In this document: piece by piece, positions 35,482-44,298 of the stretch
Position numbering within the stretch: the stretch's first letter is position 1
Layout: each line of letters starts with the position of its first letter
Source of the DNA: Streptomyces sp. NBC_00433
Lineage (GTDB): Bacteria; Actinomycetota; Actinomycetes; Streptomycetales; Streptomycetaceae
DNA length: 64,000 bases
Direction: 5' to 3'
NCBI GenBank assembly: GCA_036015235.1
Contig: CP107926.1
Location: 6,695,501-6,759,500 of the forward strand
Notes under the pieces: generated by a model
The model's input: the letters and a program-made list of their open reading frames with translations, nothing else
What the model was told of the DNA's origin: nothing
Databases searched by the model: none
Program-made: the position numbers and the translations under genes

Positions 35482-36497
35482 TGTCGGCTGAACTGTTGGG
35501 GACGGTACGACTGGGTGCCGACGGGCCGCTGGTCGGCGTCCAGGGCCTGGGCTGCATGGGTATCAGCGAGTTCTACGGCGACACCGACGAGGCCGCGGCC
35601 CGCGAGACGCTGGAGACCGCCCTCGACGCCGGGGTGACCCTCTACGACACGGCCGACATGTACGGCCAGGGAGCCAACGAGGAATTCCTCGCGCCCTTCG
35701 TCAAGGCGCACCGCGACGAGATCACCCTGGCGACGAAGTTCGCCAACGAGCGCAGGGCCGACGACCCCACCTACCGGTCGATCCGCAACGACCCGCCGTA
35801 CATCCGGCAGGCCGTGGACGCCAGCCTGCGAAGGCTCGGCGTCGACGTCATCGACCTGTACTACATGCACCGCCGCGACCCGAAGGTGCCGCTGGCCGAG
35901 TCGGTCGGCGCGATGGGCGAGCTGGTGGCCGCGGGCAAGGTGCGCTTCCTCGGCCTGTCCGAGGTGACCGGCGCGGAGCTGCGCGAGGCGTACGCGGCGC
36001 ACCCGATCACCGCGGTCCAGTCGGAGTGGTCGCTCTTCAGCCGGGACGTGGAGCAGTCCGCGGTGGGCGCGGCGGCGGACCTCGGTGTCGCCTTCGTGCC
36101 GTATTCGCCGCTCGGCCGCGGCTTCCTGACCGGTGCCTTCCAGGACGCGGGCAGCGAGCTGCACGAGAGCGACATGCGCCGCCGCCAGCCGCGTTTCACC
36201 GGCGCCAACGCCCGGCACAACGCGGACCTGCTGGAGCCGGTCCGCCGTATCGCGGCGGCCCACGACGCCACCCCCGGGCAGGTCGCGCTGGCCTGGGTGC
36301 ACCAGCGGGCGCGGGTGCACGGCCTGCCCGTCGTCCCGATCCCCGGCACCCGCCGCGCCTCCCGTGTACGGGAGAACGTCGCGGCGGCCGGCATCATCCT
36401 GGACGCGGCGGAGCTGGCCGAGCTGGAGCCGATCGCGGCACGGGTGCTCGGCGACCGCTACCCGGACATGAGCACGACGGCCGCGGCGCGCGAGTAG
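35481..36497 (+). CDS. Aldo/keto reductase
   Basis: The 338-residue (beta/alpha)8 NADPH-dependent reductase has an intact tetrad: Asp56 and Tyr61 (LYDTADMYG), Lys86 (LATKF) and His130 (YYMH). SPLGRGFLTG and PIPGTRRASRVREN near the end form the cofactor site of the AKR13/YajO-like group. It probably reduces aldehydes or quinone-like compounds. GGAGAGG precedes the start; a GTG immediately before the ATG is an alternative. Translation is coupled to merR, a frequent actinobacterial pair in which MerR controls the reductase. Confidence 0.92.
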   Translation: MSAELLGTVRLGADGPLVGVQGLGCMGISEFYGDTDEAAARETLETALDAGVTLYDTADMYGQGANEEFLAPFVKAHRDEITLATKFANERRADDPTYRSIRNDPPYIRQAVDASLRRLGVDVIDLYYMHRRDPKVPLAESVGAMGELVAAGKVRFLGLSEVTGAELREAYAAHPITAVQSEWSLFSRDVEQSAVGAAADLGVAFVPYSPLGRGFLTGAFQDAGSELHESDMRRRQPRFTGANARHNADLLEPVRRIAAAHDATPGQVALAWVHQRARVHGLPVVPIPGTRRASRVRENVAAAGIILDAAELAELEPIAARVLGDRYPDMSTTAAARE

Positions 36498-36504
36498 GCA
36501 GGTC

Positions 36505-37230
36505 CTACGGCTGCTGCCGTACGCGGACGGAGCGGATCGCGGCCAGCACCGCCGCCGCGAACGGCAGCGACTCGTGCACGGGCCCGTAGCCGAGCCCGAA
36601 GATGACGGCGGCGGGATCCTGGTCGGGCTCACCCGGCTGCGGGCCGCCGCCGGCCCTGGTCAGCAGCCGCAGGTAGCCGTGCAGCATCTCGGGGGAGCGC
36701 CAGTCGACGCCGCTCAGCTCCTCGACCGGGAAGCTCTGGTCGCCCGCCTTCCACTTGGCCGAGGACGCGCCCGTCCAGAACCAGCGGAAGCAGACGGTGC
36801 GTCCGTCGAAGAGTGCCTTGGCGTCATAGGCCTTGAAGGACAGCGGCGGTGACGGTGCCTCGACCAGGAACCCGCCCAGGACGTCGTCGGCGGGTCCGCC
36901 GATCTTCGCGCGTAGCTCGTCGCGGTAATACTCCGCCAGGGTGCTGAATTCCTCCGGGACGATGAGCCGGTAGGGGTCCGCGCTGTCCTTCAGCTGGCCG
37001 CCGGCCGCCTCGATCAGCGGGTCCGCTCCCGGGCGCGGTGCCGCCCGCAGGACGACGTGCCCGCGGCGCCCGTCCGCCAGGTCCACGGACGCCAGCGCCG
37101 CATGCGGCACCCGCCGCTCGCCGAGCACCTGCAGCAGCCGTGCTCCCCGGGCCGCCCGGCTGTACCGGATCACGACGGCGTCGGGCTCGAACTCCCATAC
37201 GGCATTGCTTCCGGCCAGCACATCGCCCAT
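36505..37230 (-). CDS. DUF4429 domain protein
   Basis: The 241-residue product starts GDVLAGSNAVWEFEPDAVVIRY and contains RGHVVLRAAPRPGADPL, features of DUF4429, a Streptomyces family of unknown function that often comes as two PH-like halves. The second half (FKAYDAKALFDGRTVCFRWFW) repeats the pattern of the first, so two related domains are likely. There is no signal or membrane segment. The ATG lies 6 nt after TAGGCT on the minus strand, again a leaderless arrangement. The gene is convergent with the aldo-keto reductase gene (7 bp between stops). Confidence 0.85.
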   Translation of the reverse strand: MGDVLAGSNAVWEFEPDAVVIRYSRAARGARLLQVLGERRVPHAALASVDLADGRRGHVVLRAAPRPGADPLIEAAGGQLKDSADPYRLIVPEEFSTLAEYYRDELRAKIGGPADDVLGGFLVEAPSPPLSFKAYDAKALFDGRTVCFRWFWTGASSAKWKAGDQSFPVEELSGVDWRSPEMLHGYLRLLTRAGGGPQPGEPDQDPAAVIFGLGYGPVHESLPFAAAVLAAIRSVRVRQQP

Positions 37231-37298
37231 ACGGCCAGCCTATTCCTCCGGGCGGCCGCGCCCCAGGCGACCGGCTCGCGGTGCGTCCCCGTCCGGGG

Positions 37299-38501
37299 TC
37301 AGGCCAGACCGGTGGTGCAGGCCGAGGGGGCGGCGCCGTCGCAGGTGACGGCCGCGTAGGAGCCGAGGGCGATCGAGGTGAAGTTGGCCAGGCTCGCGGT
37401 GCCCGGCGCGAAGTAGCCCGGGTGCCCGGCGGCGCCGCGGGCGCTCACGACACGGGCGCCGAATTTGGCCGAGACCGGATCCGTACCGTGGCCGAGGCCG
37501 GCGAATTCGAGGTGGGGGACGTCCTCGATCCAGTCGCCGCTGTCCCTGGCCGCCCACACGTTCGCCGTGGTGTGCAACTGCGAGGCCCGCTTCACGTGCA
37601 TTCCCGGGCTGCCGAAGACGGTGATGTCGGCGACCTGGCTCCCTGCCAGGCCGGGCGCGGCCACCCCGCACAGCACCGAGCCGTAGGAGTGGCAGAAGAG
37701 CGAGACCCGCTGCCGCCGGGGCAGCGCGCCCAGCAGCGCCAGCAGCCGCGCGGCGCCGTGCTCGGCCAGGTTCGCGGTGGACGCGTCGAGGCCGAGGCCG
37801 CTGGGGGTCACGTAGTCGGCCCAGGCGATCACCGCGGTGCGCGCGTCGGGCTCGGCCGCCCGCTCCCGCCGGTAGAGGGCGCGGGCCATGCCGACCGGGG
37901 CCGTGTAGGCCTTCTCGACCCGCTCGAAGGTGAGGACGTTCGTGTCGGCGCCGGGCACCACCACCGCGACCCGCGTCGCGGTCGTGAGGTCGCCGAAGAC
38001 CTCGGCGGCCAGGCCGGTGCCGCTGGGGTCGAAGGCCAGGATCTGCCGGTGGCCGGCGAGCAGCGAGGTGTAGCGGTCGGCCCGCCGCGCCGCGTCCTTG
38101 CGGCCGGCCGGCGTCAGCGTGTTGCCCGACGCGCGGGCCCGCTCGTCGGTGCGGGACCTGGCCAGCGAGAAGCGGTTGGCCTGGTAGCGCAGCGCGAGGG
38201 GGGCACCGTTGAGGTTGCCGACGACCAGCGGGTGGCGGCGGGCGAGCCGCAGCGCCTGCGGGCGGGTGAGCGAGGCGAAGAAGCGGGCGACGGCGCCGGC
38301 CGGCGCGGTGTCCGGGTCGGGCAGCCGGCGGCCGGCGACCGTGGCGCGCAGCCAGGCCGTGACCGCCGCGGTCCGCGCGTCGGCGGGGCCGTGCGGGCGT
38401 ACCGCCGTCCAACCGGTGGTGGCCAGCATGACGAAGACCACGGCGAGCGCCAGAGCCGCGCGGAAGGAGGTGGGACTCATACGCGCTTCGAGCAGGGTCA
38501 C
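37299..38501 (-). CDS. Exported alpha/beta-hydrolase of the DUF1023 family
   Basis: The 400-residue product has an N-terminal hydrophobic segment (about residues 13-33, FRAALALAVVFVMLATTGW), a signal or anchor, then a helical region and the DUF1023 alpha/beta-hydrolase domain. The nucleophile elbow is FCHSYGSVLCG; an Asp and His follow (DSGDWIED, GYFAPGT region). These occur widely in actinomycetes and are presumed lipases or esterases acting outside the membrane. The GTG at 38501 has GGAAGG upstream; ATG at 38480 is a reasonable alternative with a shorter n-region. Confidence 0.85.
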   Translation of the reverse strand: MTLLEARMSPTSFRAALALAVVFVMLATTGWTAVRPHGPADARTAAVTAWLRATVAGRRLPDPDTAPAGAVARFFASLTRPQALRLARRHPLVVGNLNGAPLALRYQANRFSLARSRTDERARASGNTLTPAGRKDAARRADRYTSLLAGHRQILAFDPSGTGLAAEVFGDLTTATRVAVVVPGADTNVLTFERVEKAYTAPVGMARALYRRERAAEPDARTAVIAWADYVTPSGLGLDASTANLAEHGAARLLALLGALPRRQRVSLFCHSYGSVLCGVAAPGLAGSQVADITVFGSPGMHVKRASQLHTTANVWAARDSGDWIEDVPHLEFAGLGHGTDPVSAKFGARVVSARGAAGHPGYFAPGTASLANFTSIALGSYAAVTCDGAAPSACTTGLA

Positions 38502-38647
38502 CCGCGGCTGCCTTCCGGAAGACGCCCGCGCGAGGGTCCGGGCGGGTCGGCCCAGCGTAGAAGATCATGGGCGCCCTCCGGACGCGGAAGTCCGGGACCG
38601 GGTTTCGGGTGGGCCCTCCCGGGCAAGGGGAGTGGCCGGAAAACACC

Positions 38648-38683
38648 GGAGCCCCGGCCGGCGTGCTGCCGGTCCGGGGCTCC
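38648..38683 (-). terminator. aceE terminator hairpin
   Basis: The arms 38648-38662 and 38668-38683 pair over 15 bp with one bulge around a 5-nt loop. The hairpin lies 13 bases after the aceE stop on the minus strand and upstream of the DUF1023 gene. Confidence 0.65.
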
Positions 38684-38695
38684 GCGAGCGGTGTG

Positions 38696-41443
38696 TCAGG
38701 CGTCGCCGCCGGCCGCGCCCGGGTGGGCCGCGGCCACGTCGAGCAGCTGATACCGGTCGACGGCCTGCTTGAGCACCGACCGGTCGATCTTCCCGTCGCG
38801 GGCCAGCTCGGTGAGCACCGCGAGCACGATCGACTGGGCGTCGATGTGGAAGAAACGGCGTGCGGCCCCGCGCGTGTCGGCGAAGCCGAAACCGTCGGCG
38901 CCCAGCGAGGTGTAGCGGCCGGGCACCCAGCGGGCGATCTGGTCGGGCACCGCGCGCATCCAGTCGGAGACCGCCACGAACGGCCCCTGCGCCCCGGAGA
39001 GCTTCCGGGTCACGTACGGGACCTGCTGCTCCTCCTCGGGGTGCAGCAGGTTGTGCTCCTCGACGGCCACCGCGTCGCGCCGCAGCTCGTTCCAGGACGT
39101 CGCGGACCATACGTCGGCCCGTACGTTCCACTCCGCTGCGAGCAGCCGCTGCGCCTCGACCGCCCACGGCACCGCCACGCCGGACGCCATGATCTGCGCC
39201 GGGATGGCGCCGGACTCGCCGGTCTTGAAGCGGTGGACGCCCTTGAGGATGCCCTCGACGTCCACGTCCGCGGGCTCGGCCGGGTGCTGGATCGGCTCGT
39301 TGTAGACCGTCAGGTAGTAGAAGACGTCCTCGCCGGGCCTGCCGTCGGCCGTCGGCCCGTACATCCGGCGCAGGCCGTCCTGCACGATGTGCGCGATCTC
39401 GTAGCCGTAGGCCGGGTCGTAGGCGACGCAGGCCGGGTTGGTGGACGCCAGCAGCTGGGAGTGGCCGTCGGCGTGCTGGAGGCCTTCACCCGTAAGGGTG
39501 GTCCGCCCGGCGGTGGCGCCCAGTACGAAGCCGCGGGCCAGCTGGTCGGCCATCTGCCAGAACTGGTCGCCGGTGCGCTGGAAGCCGAACATCGAGTAGA
39601 AGACGTAGACCGGGATCAGCGGCTCGCCGTGGGTGGCGTACGCCGAGCCCGCGGCGATGAGCGACGCCGTGCAGCCCGCCTCGGAGATGCCGTCGTGCAG
39701 CATCTGCCCGGTCGGCGACTCCTTGTACGCCAGCAGCAGCTCGCGGTCGACCGACTCGTACTGCTGGCCCAGCGGGTTGTAGATCTTCGCGCTCGGGAAG
39801 AACGCGTCCATGCCGAAGGTGCGGTATTCGTCGGGGGCGATCAGCACGAAGCGCTTGCCGATCTCCTTGTCCCGCATCAGGTCCTTGAGCACCCGCACGA
39901 AGGCCATCGTCGTGGCGATGGACTGCTGGCCCGAGCCCTTCTTCGCCGTCGCGTACGCCTTGTCGTCCGGCAGCGGCAGCGGCTTGGCGCGGACGATCCG
40001 GGTCGGCACGTAGCCACCGCAGGCCTTGCGGTGGTCGTGCATGTACTGGATCTCCTCGGAGTCCCGGCCCGGGTGGTAGTAGGGCGGGTAGCCCTCGTCC
40101 AGCTGGCGGTCGGTGATCGGGAGGTGCAGCCGGTCGCGGAAGCGCTTGAGGTCGTCGACCGTGAGCTTCTTCATCTGGTGGGTCGCGTTGCGGCCCTCGA
40201 AGTTCGGTCCCAGCGTCCAGCCCTTGATGGTCTGGGCGAGGATCACCGTCGGCTGGCCCTTGTGCTGCATGGCCGCGGTGTAGGCCGCGAAGACCTTGCG
40301 GTGGTCGTGGCCGCCGCGCCCGAGGTGCAGGATCTGCTCGTCGGTGAGGTCCTCGACCATCTTGCGCAGCCGCTGGTCGTCGCCGAAGAAGTGCTCGCGG
40401 ATGTACGCGCCGGTCTCGGTGGCGTACGTCTGGAACTGCCCGTCCGGCGTGATGTTCATCTTGTTGACCAGCAGGCCGTCGCGGTCCTGGGCCAGCAGCG
40501 GGTCCCAGGAGCGGTCCCAGACCAGCTTGATGACATTCCAGCCGGCGCCGCGGAACTGCGACTCCAGCTCCTGGATGATCTTGCCGTTGCCGCGCACCGG
40601 GCCGTCGAGCCGCTGGAGGTTGCAGTTGACCACGAAGGTCAGGTTGTCCAGGCCCTCGCGGGCGGCGATGGACAGCTGGCCCAGCGACTCGGGCTCGTCC
40701 ATCTCGCCGTCGCCGAGGAAGGCCCACACGTGCGACGCGGAGGTGTCGGCGATGCCGCGCGCCTCCATGTAGCGGTTCATCCTGGCCTGGTAGATCGCGC
40801 CCAGCGGGCCCAGGCCCATGGACACGGTCGGGAACTCCCAGAAGTCCGGCATCAGCCGCGGGTGCGGGTAGCTGGACAGCCCGTCGGGCGCCTTGGACTT
40901 CTCCTGCCGGAAGGCGTCGAGCTGCGCCTCGCTCAGCCGGTCGAGCAGGAAGGCGCGGGCGTAGATACCGGGCGAGGCGTGGCCCTGGAAGAAGATCTGG
41001 TCGCCGCCGCGGCCGTCGTCCTTGCCGCGGAAGAAGTGGTTGAAGCCCACGTCGTAGAGCGACGCGGACGAAGCGAACGTCGCGATGTGGCCGCCGACAC
41101 CGATTCCCGGGCGCTGCGCGCGGGAGACCATCACCGCGGCATTCCACCGGGTCGCGTTCAGGATGCGCCGCTCGATCTCCTCGTTTCCGGGGAAGAACGG
41201 CTCGTCCTTGGTCGCGATGGTGTTCACGTAGTCGGTGCTGCGCATCTCGGGCACCGCCACGCGCTTCTCGCGCGCGCGTTCGATGAGGCGCAGCATCAGG
41301 TAGCGGGCACGCTCACGGCCGCGCTCGTCGATGGCCGCGTCCAGCGAGTCCAGCCATTCCGCCGTCTCCTCGGGATCGAAATCCGGGACCTGGCTGGGAA
41401 GGCCGCCAATGATGATCGGGTTGCGATCGGATCCGGAAGCCAC
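38696..41443 (-). CDS. aceE: Pyruvate dehydrogenase E1 component, homodimeric (AceE)
   Basis: The 915-residue E1 enzyme decarboxylates pyruvate using thiamine diphosphate and passes acetyl to the lipoyl E2. The ThDP motif is GDG (244-246) to NCN (273-275). ATRWNAAVMVSRAQRPGIG and HIATFASSASLYDVGFNHFF are highly conserved in AceE. The length is that of the single-chain type. The GTG at 41443 is chosen as AAAGGA precedes it and the family sequence (SDRNPIIIGGLPSQVPD) starts there; the longer frame to 41527 adds an unrelated leader. E2 and E3 genes are not adjacent, as is common in Streptomyces. Confidence 0.96.
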   Translation of the reverse strand: MASGSDRNPIIIGGLPSQVPDFDPEETAEWLDSLDAAIDERGRERARYLMLRLIERAREKRVAVPEMRSTDYVNTIATKDEPFFPGNEEIERRILNATRWNAAVMVSRAQRPGIGVGGHIATFASSASLYDVGFNHFFRGKDDGRGGDQIFFQGHASPGIYARAFLLDRLSEAQLDAFRQEKSKAPDGLSSYPHPRLMPDFWEFPTVSMGLGPLGAIYQARMNRYMEARGIADTSASHVWAFLGDGEMDEPESLGQLSIAAREGLDNLTFVVNCNLQRLDGPVRGNGKIIQELESQFRGAGWNVIKLVWDRSWDPLLAQDRDGLLVNKMNITPDGQFQTYATETGAYIREHFFGDDQRLRKMVEDLTDEQILHLGRGGHDHRKVFAAYTAAMQHKGQPTVILAQTIKGWTLGPNFEGRNATHQMKKLTVDDLKRFRDRLHLPITDRQLDEGYPPYYHPGRDSEEIQYMHDHRKACGGYVPTRIVRAKPLPLPDDKAYATAKKGSGQQSIATTMAFVRVLKDLMRDKEIGKRFVLIAPDEYRTFGMDAFFPSAKIYNPLGQQYESVDRELLLAYKESPTGQMLHDGISEAGCTASLIAAGSAYATHGEPLIPVYVFYSMFGFQRTGDQFWQMADQLARGFVLGATAGRTTLTGEGLQHADGHSQLLASTNPACVAYDPAYGYEIAHIVQDGLRRMYGPTADGRPGEDVFYYLTVYNEPIQHPAEPADVDVEGILKGVHRFKTGESGAIPAQIMASGVAVPWAVEAQRLLAAEWNVRADVWSATSWNELRRDAVAVEEHNLLHPEEEQQVPYVTRKLSGAQGPFVAVSDWMRAVPDQIARWVPGRYTSLGADGFGFADTRGAARRFFHIDAQSIVLAVLTELARDGKIDRSVLKQAVDRYQLLDVAAAHPGAAGGDA

Positions 41444-41860
41444 GCTTTTCCTTTGCTGCTCGTCGGTGCTCGGTGCTCTACTGGGTCGCGCCGCATCCAT
41501 CGTGTACCGCGCCGCGCGAAACGTCATCTCTACCCAGTGGTAACCGCAGGGCCTGCGGGACGGCGGCTGCGGGACCGGTGGTCGCCCCTGCGGCCAAACC
41601 TGAACTCTACGCCCACTCGGACGTACGGCCGACTGGCGGTGCCAATCGTGTGCAACACCGGCAAACCGTCGTGAGCTGCGTCACCATTGGGGGTACGGGT
41701 TGCGGCGACACGGTCGAATCGTCACTGTTTCGGCGGTCTCGTACGCCGGGTACTTGCGCGATCCGCCGCGCCCGTGTGGACTACCGCCAATAAGTCCGCG
41801 TGCGCGAGGGCACACACTGGACTGAGACGAACCGACAGTCCCCATGACAGGAGGCAAAGC
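41444..41860. other. Divergent promoter region of aceE and the DUF3052 gene
   Basis: This 417-bp gap has no gene I can support. It must hold the aceE promoter on the minus strand (near 41520-41545, where TAGAGAT occurs on that strand) and the DUF3052 promoter on the plus strand, probably in the less GC-rich 41730-41800 part. Two copies of CTGGGT/ACCCAG (about 41479 and 41535) lie 56 bp apart in inverted orientation near the aceE start, which may be an operator pair. Confidence 0.4.
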
Positions 41861-42301
41861 GTGAGCGCGACCGCGGACCACGCGGAGGAGCGGACCAACC
41901 CGGCGAGCCGGCTTGGTTTCGAGCCCGGACAGGTGGTCCAGGAGCTCGGGTACGACGAGGATTGCGACCAGGAGCTTCGCGAGGGGATCGAGGAGCTCAC
42001 GGGCGAGGAGCTCGCCGATGAGGATTACGACGACGTGCCCGACGCCGTCCTGCTGTGGTTCCGCGAGGACGACGGCGACCTCACCGACGCGCTGGTCGAT
42101 GCCACATCGACCGTCGATCCCGGCGCCCCGATCTGGCTGATGACCCCCAAGACGGGCCGCGACGGCCACGTCGAGCCCAGCGAGATCGGTGAGGCGGCGC
42201 AGACGGCAGGTCTCGCACAGACCAGCAGCGTCAACGCTGCAAAGGACTGGACCGGCAGTCGTCTCGTGACCCCCAAGACGGCCCGCGCCGGCAAGCGCTG
42301 A
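41861..42301 (+). CDS. DUF3052 family protein
   Basis: The 146-residue acidic product contains LGFEPGQVVQELGYDEDCDQ and later FREDDGDLTDALVDA, ILW-type strands and PKTGRDGHVEPSEIGEAAQTAGL. This is DUF3052, found next to aceE across Streptomyces, of unknown function; the fold resembles a small nucleotide-free Rossmann-like domain (inference). AGGAGG (41849-41854) stands 6 nt before the GTG. It heads the plus-strand run of peroxiredoxin and ter genes but is separated from them by a repeat with terminator-like arms. Confidence 0.9.
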   Translation: MSATADHAEERTNPASRLGFEPGQVVQELGYDEDCDQELREGIEELTGEELADEDYDDVPDAVLLWFREDDGDLTDALVDATSTVDPGAPIWLMTPKTGRDGHVEPSEIGEAAQTAGLAQTSSVNAAKDWTGSRLVTPKTARAGKR

Positions 42302-42370
42302 CCTCGGCGGTCGGCGGCTTCACGGCTCCCCGTTGCGGGGGTGCTGCCGTCGGCCGCGTACCACCTGCCT

Positions 42371-42467
42371 GTGGCTGGGCGCGCAGTTCTCCGCGCCCCC
42401 AGGGGGCTCGCCTTCTGCCGCAGAGGGCAAGCCATAAGGGGCGCTGGGAACTGCGCGCCCAGCCCAC
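42371..42467. repeat. Dispersed GC-rich repeat, copy 4, as an inverted pair
   Basis: Here two oppositely oriented copies, CGCGCAGTTCTCCGCGCCCC (42380-42399) and GGGGCGCTGGGAACTGCGCG (42438-42457), together with flanks form nearly 29-bp arms around a 38-nt loop. The structure lies between the DUF3052 and peroxiredoxin genes and would form a very stable RNA hairpin, so it probably works as a terminator or processing site. Confidence 0.75.
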
Positions 42468-42509
42468 CACGATCCGCAGTCGGGCACGGCGAGAAAGCGA
42501 CCACTTCCC

Positions 42510-42986
42510 ATGTCCGAGATCGGGAGTCCGGCACCGGACTTCGCGCTGCCCGACCAGCACGGTCGGACGGTCCGCCTCGCGGACTTCCGCGGCCGGAAGA
42601 ACGTCGTGCTGGTGTTCTACCCCTTCTCCTTCACCGGCGTGTGCGCCGGCGAGCTGCAGGCGCTGCAGGCGCAGTCCGCGGCCTTCGAGCGCGAGGACGC
42701 GCAAGTCCTCGCCGTGTCCTGCGACTCCATGCACACCCAGCGGGTCTTCTCGGACCAGGAGTCCCTCGACATCCCGCTGCTCTCCGACTTCTGGCCGCAC
42801 GGCGCGGCCGCCCGCGCCTACGGGGTCTTCGCCGAGGACAAGGGATGCGCCCTGCGCGGCACCTTCGTGATCGACCGGAGCGGCACCGTGCGGTGGTCCG
42901 TGGTCAACGAACTCGCCGACGCGCGCGACCTTCATGAGTACGTAAAGGCGCTGGAAGCAGTGCGGTCCGGGGGAACCGGTCACTAA
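42510..42986 (+). CDS. Peroxiredoxin (AhpE/BCP type)
   Basis: The 158-residue thiol peroxidase has its peroxidatic Cys45 in the PFSFTGVCAGEL motif (P-x3-T-x2-C), a conserved Arg further on, and thioredoxin-fold strands. No clear resolving cysteine is at the C-terminus, so a one-Cys mechanism like AhpE is likely. The substrate would be alkyl hydroperoxides or peroxynitrite. TTCCC precedes the start and a Shine-Dalgarno is weak (GAGAAAG). Its position directly before the ter genes suggests a joint oxidative or metal stress role. Confidence 0.92.
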   Translation: MSEIGSPAPDFALPDQHGRTVRLADFRGRKNVVLVFYPFSFTGVCAGELQALQAQSAAFEREDAQVLAVSCDSMHTQRVFSDQESLDIPLLSDFWPHGAAARAYGVFAEDKGCALRGTFVIDRSGTVRWSVVNELADARDLHEYVKALEAVRSGGTGH

Positions 42987-43056
42987 GCTCGGCTCGTTGA
43001 TCGGGCACATTGGCCCGGCGGCCATACGTATACGACGAACGAATAGGGGAGGACTC

Positions 43057-43632
43057 GTGGGAGTCAGCCTGAGCAAGGGTGGCAACGTCTCGCTGACCAA
43101 GGAGGCCCCCAACCTTACGGCGGTCGTCGTCGGTCTGGGCTGGGACGCGCGGACGACCACCGGATCGGACTTCGACCTGGACGCGAGCGCGCTGCTGACG
43201 AACGAGGCGGGCAAGGTCCTGTCGGACCAGCACTTCGTCTTCTTCAACAATTTGCGCAGCCCGGACGGCTCGGTCGAGCACACGGGTGACAACCTCACGG
43301 GTGAGGGCGAGGGCGACGACGAGGTCATCAACGTCAACCTCGCCGGGGTGCCCGCCGACGTCGTGAAGATCGTCTTCCCGGTCTCGATCTACGAGGCCGA
43401 GTCGCGCCAGCAGAGCTTCGGCCAGGTGCGCAACGCCTACATCCGGGTGCTGAACGCGGCGGACCAGCGCGAGCTGGCCCGCTACGACCTGACGGAGGAC
43501 GCCTCGACGGAGACCGCGATGGTCTTCGGCGAGCTGTACCGGCACGGCGGCGAGTGGAAATTCCGCGCCATCGGCCAGGGCTACGCCTCGGGCCTGCGGG
43601 GCATCGCGCAGGACTTCGGCGTCAACGTCTGA
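43057..43632 (+). CDS. terD: TerD family protein
   Basis: The 191-residue TerD protein is a calcium-binding beta-sandwich of the tellurium-resistance group. It starts GVSLSKGGNVSLTKEAPNL and has the acidic Ca-binding segments SDFDLDASALL and HTGDNLTGEGEGDDE, ending GLRGIAQDFGVNV as usual. GGGGAGG (43046-43052) precedes the GTG. It is the first of three TerD-domain genes in the cluster and is 30 bp from a near-copy, which looks like a tandem duplication. The proposed role is metal-linked stress sensing at the membrane. Confidence 0.94.
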   Translation: MGVSLSKGGNVSLTKEAPNLTAVVVGLGWDARTTTGSDFDLDASALLTNEAGKVLSDQHFVFFNNLRSPDGSVEHTGDNLTGEGEGDDEVINVNLAGVPADVVKIVFPVSIYEAESRQQSFGQVRNAYIRVLNAADQRELARYDLTEDASTETAMVFGELYRHGGEWKFRAIGQGYASGLRGIAQDFGVNV

Positions 43633-43662
43633 GCAGCACCCGCCAAGGGGGAAAGGACCACC

Positions 43663-44238
43663 ATGGGCGTCACGCTCGCCAAGGGAGGCAACGTCTCCCT
43701 CTCCAAGGCCGCGCCGAATCTCACCAAGGTGCAGATCGGCCTGGGCTGGAGGGCCCGCTCGACCACCGGGGCCGACTTCGACCTGGACGCCAGCGCGCTG
43801 CTGTGCGGCAACGGCCGGGTGCTGGGGGACGAGTTCTTCGTCTTCTACAACAACCTCAAGTCCCCGGAGGGCTCGGTCGAGCACACCGGCGACGACCTGA
43901 CCGGCGGCAGCGGTGGTGACGACGAGACGGTCCTGGTGGATCTGACGCTGGTCCCGCCGCAGGTCGACAAGATCGTCTTCCCGGTCTCGATCTACGAGGC
44001 GGACGCCCGCGTGCAGACCTTCGGGCAGGTCAGCGACGCCTACATCCGGGTGCTCAACCAGTCGGACGGTGCCGAGCTGGCCCGCTACGACCTGACGGAG
44101 GACGCCTCGACGGAGACCGCGATGATCTTCGGCGAGCTGTACCGCTATGGCGGCGAGTGGAAGTTCAGAGCCGTCGGACAGGGGTACGCGTCGGGGCTCC
44201 GAGGCATCGCCCTAGACTTCGGGGTCAACGTTTCGTAA
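43663..44238 (+). CDS. terD: TerD family protein, second copy
   Basis: A second 191-residue TerD, very similar to the one before it, with the same acidic segments (ADFDLDASALL; HTGDDLTGGSGGDDE) and the same C-terminus. GGGGGAAAGG lies before the ATG. Identical length and the 30-bp gap suggest tandem duplication with later divergence; the Ca-binding loops differ in spacing residues, so metal affinity may differ. The next gene, a TerC-like membrane protein, starts 60 bp downstream. Confidence 0.94.
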   Translation: MGVTLAKGGNVSLSKAAPNLTKVQIGLGWRARSTTGADFDLDASALLCGNGRVLGDEFFVFYNNLKSPEGSVEHTGDDLTGGSGGDDETVLVDLTLVPPQVDKIVFPVSIYEADARVQTFGQVSDAYIRVLNQSDGAELARYDLTEDASTETAMIFGELYRYGGEWKFRAVGQGYASGLRGIALDFGVNVS

Positions 44239-44298
44239 AGCCGCGTACCGCGCGGGGGCCCTCGTGGTTACAGGTCACAAGGATTGGGTGGGAAGCTC

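Noticed and set aside
41444..41527. Longer aceE N-terminus from 41527
   Set aside because: The added residues are unlike AceE; the GTG at 41443 has AAAGGA in front and begins at the conserved sequence.
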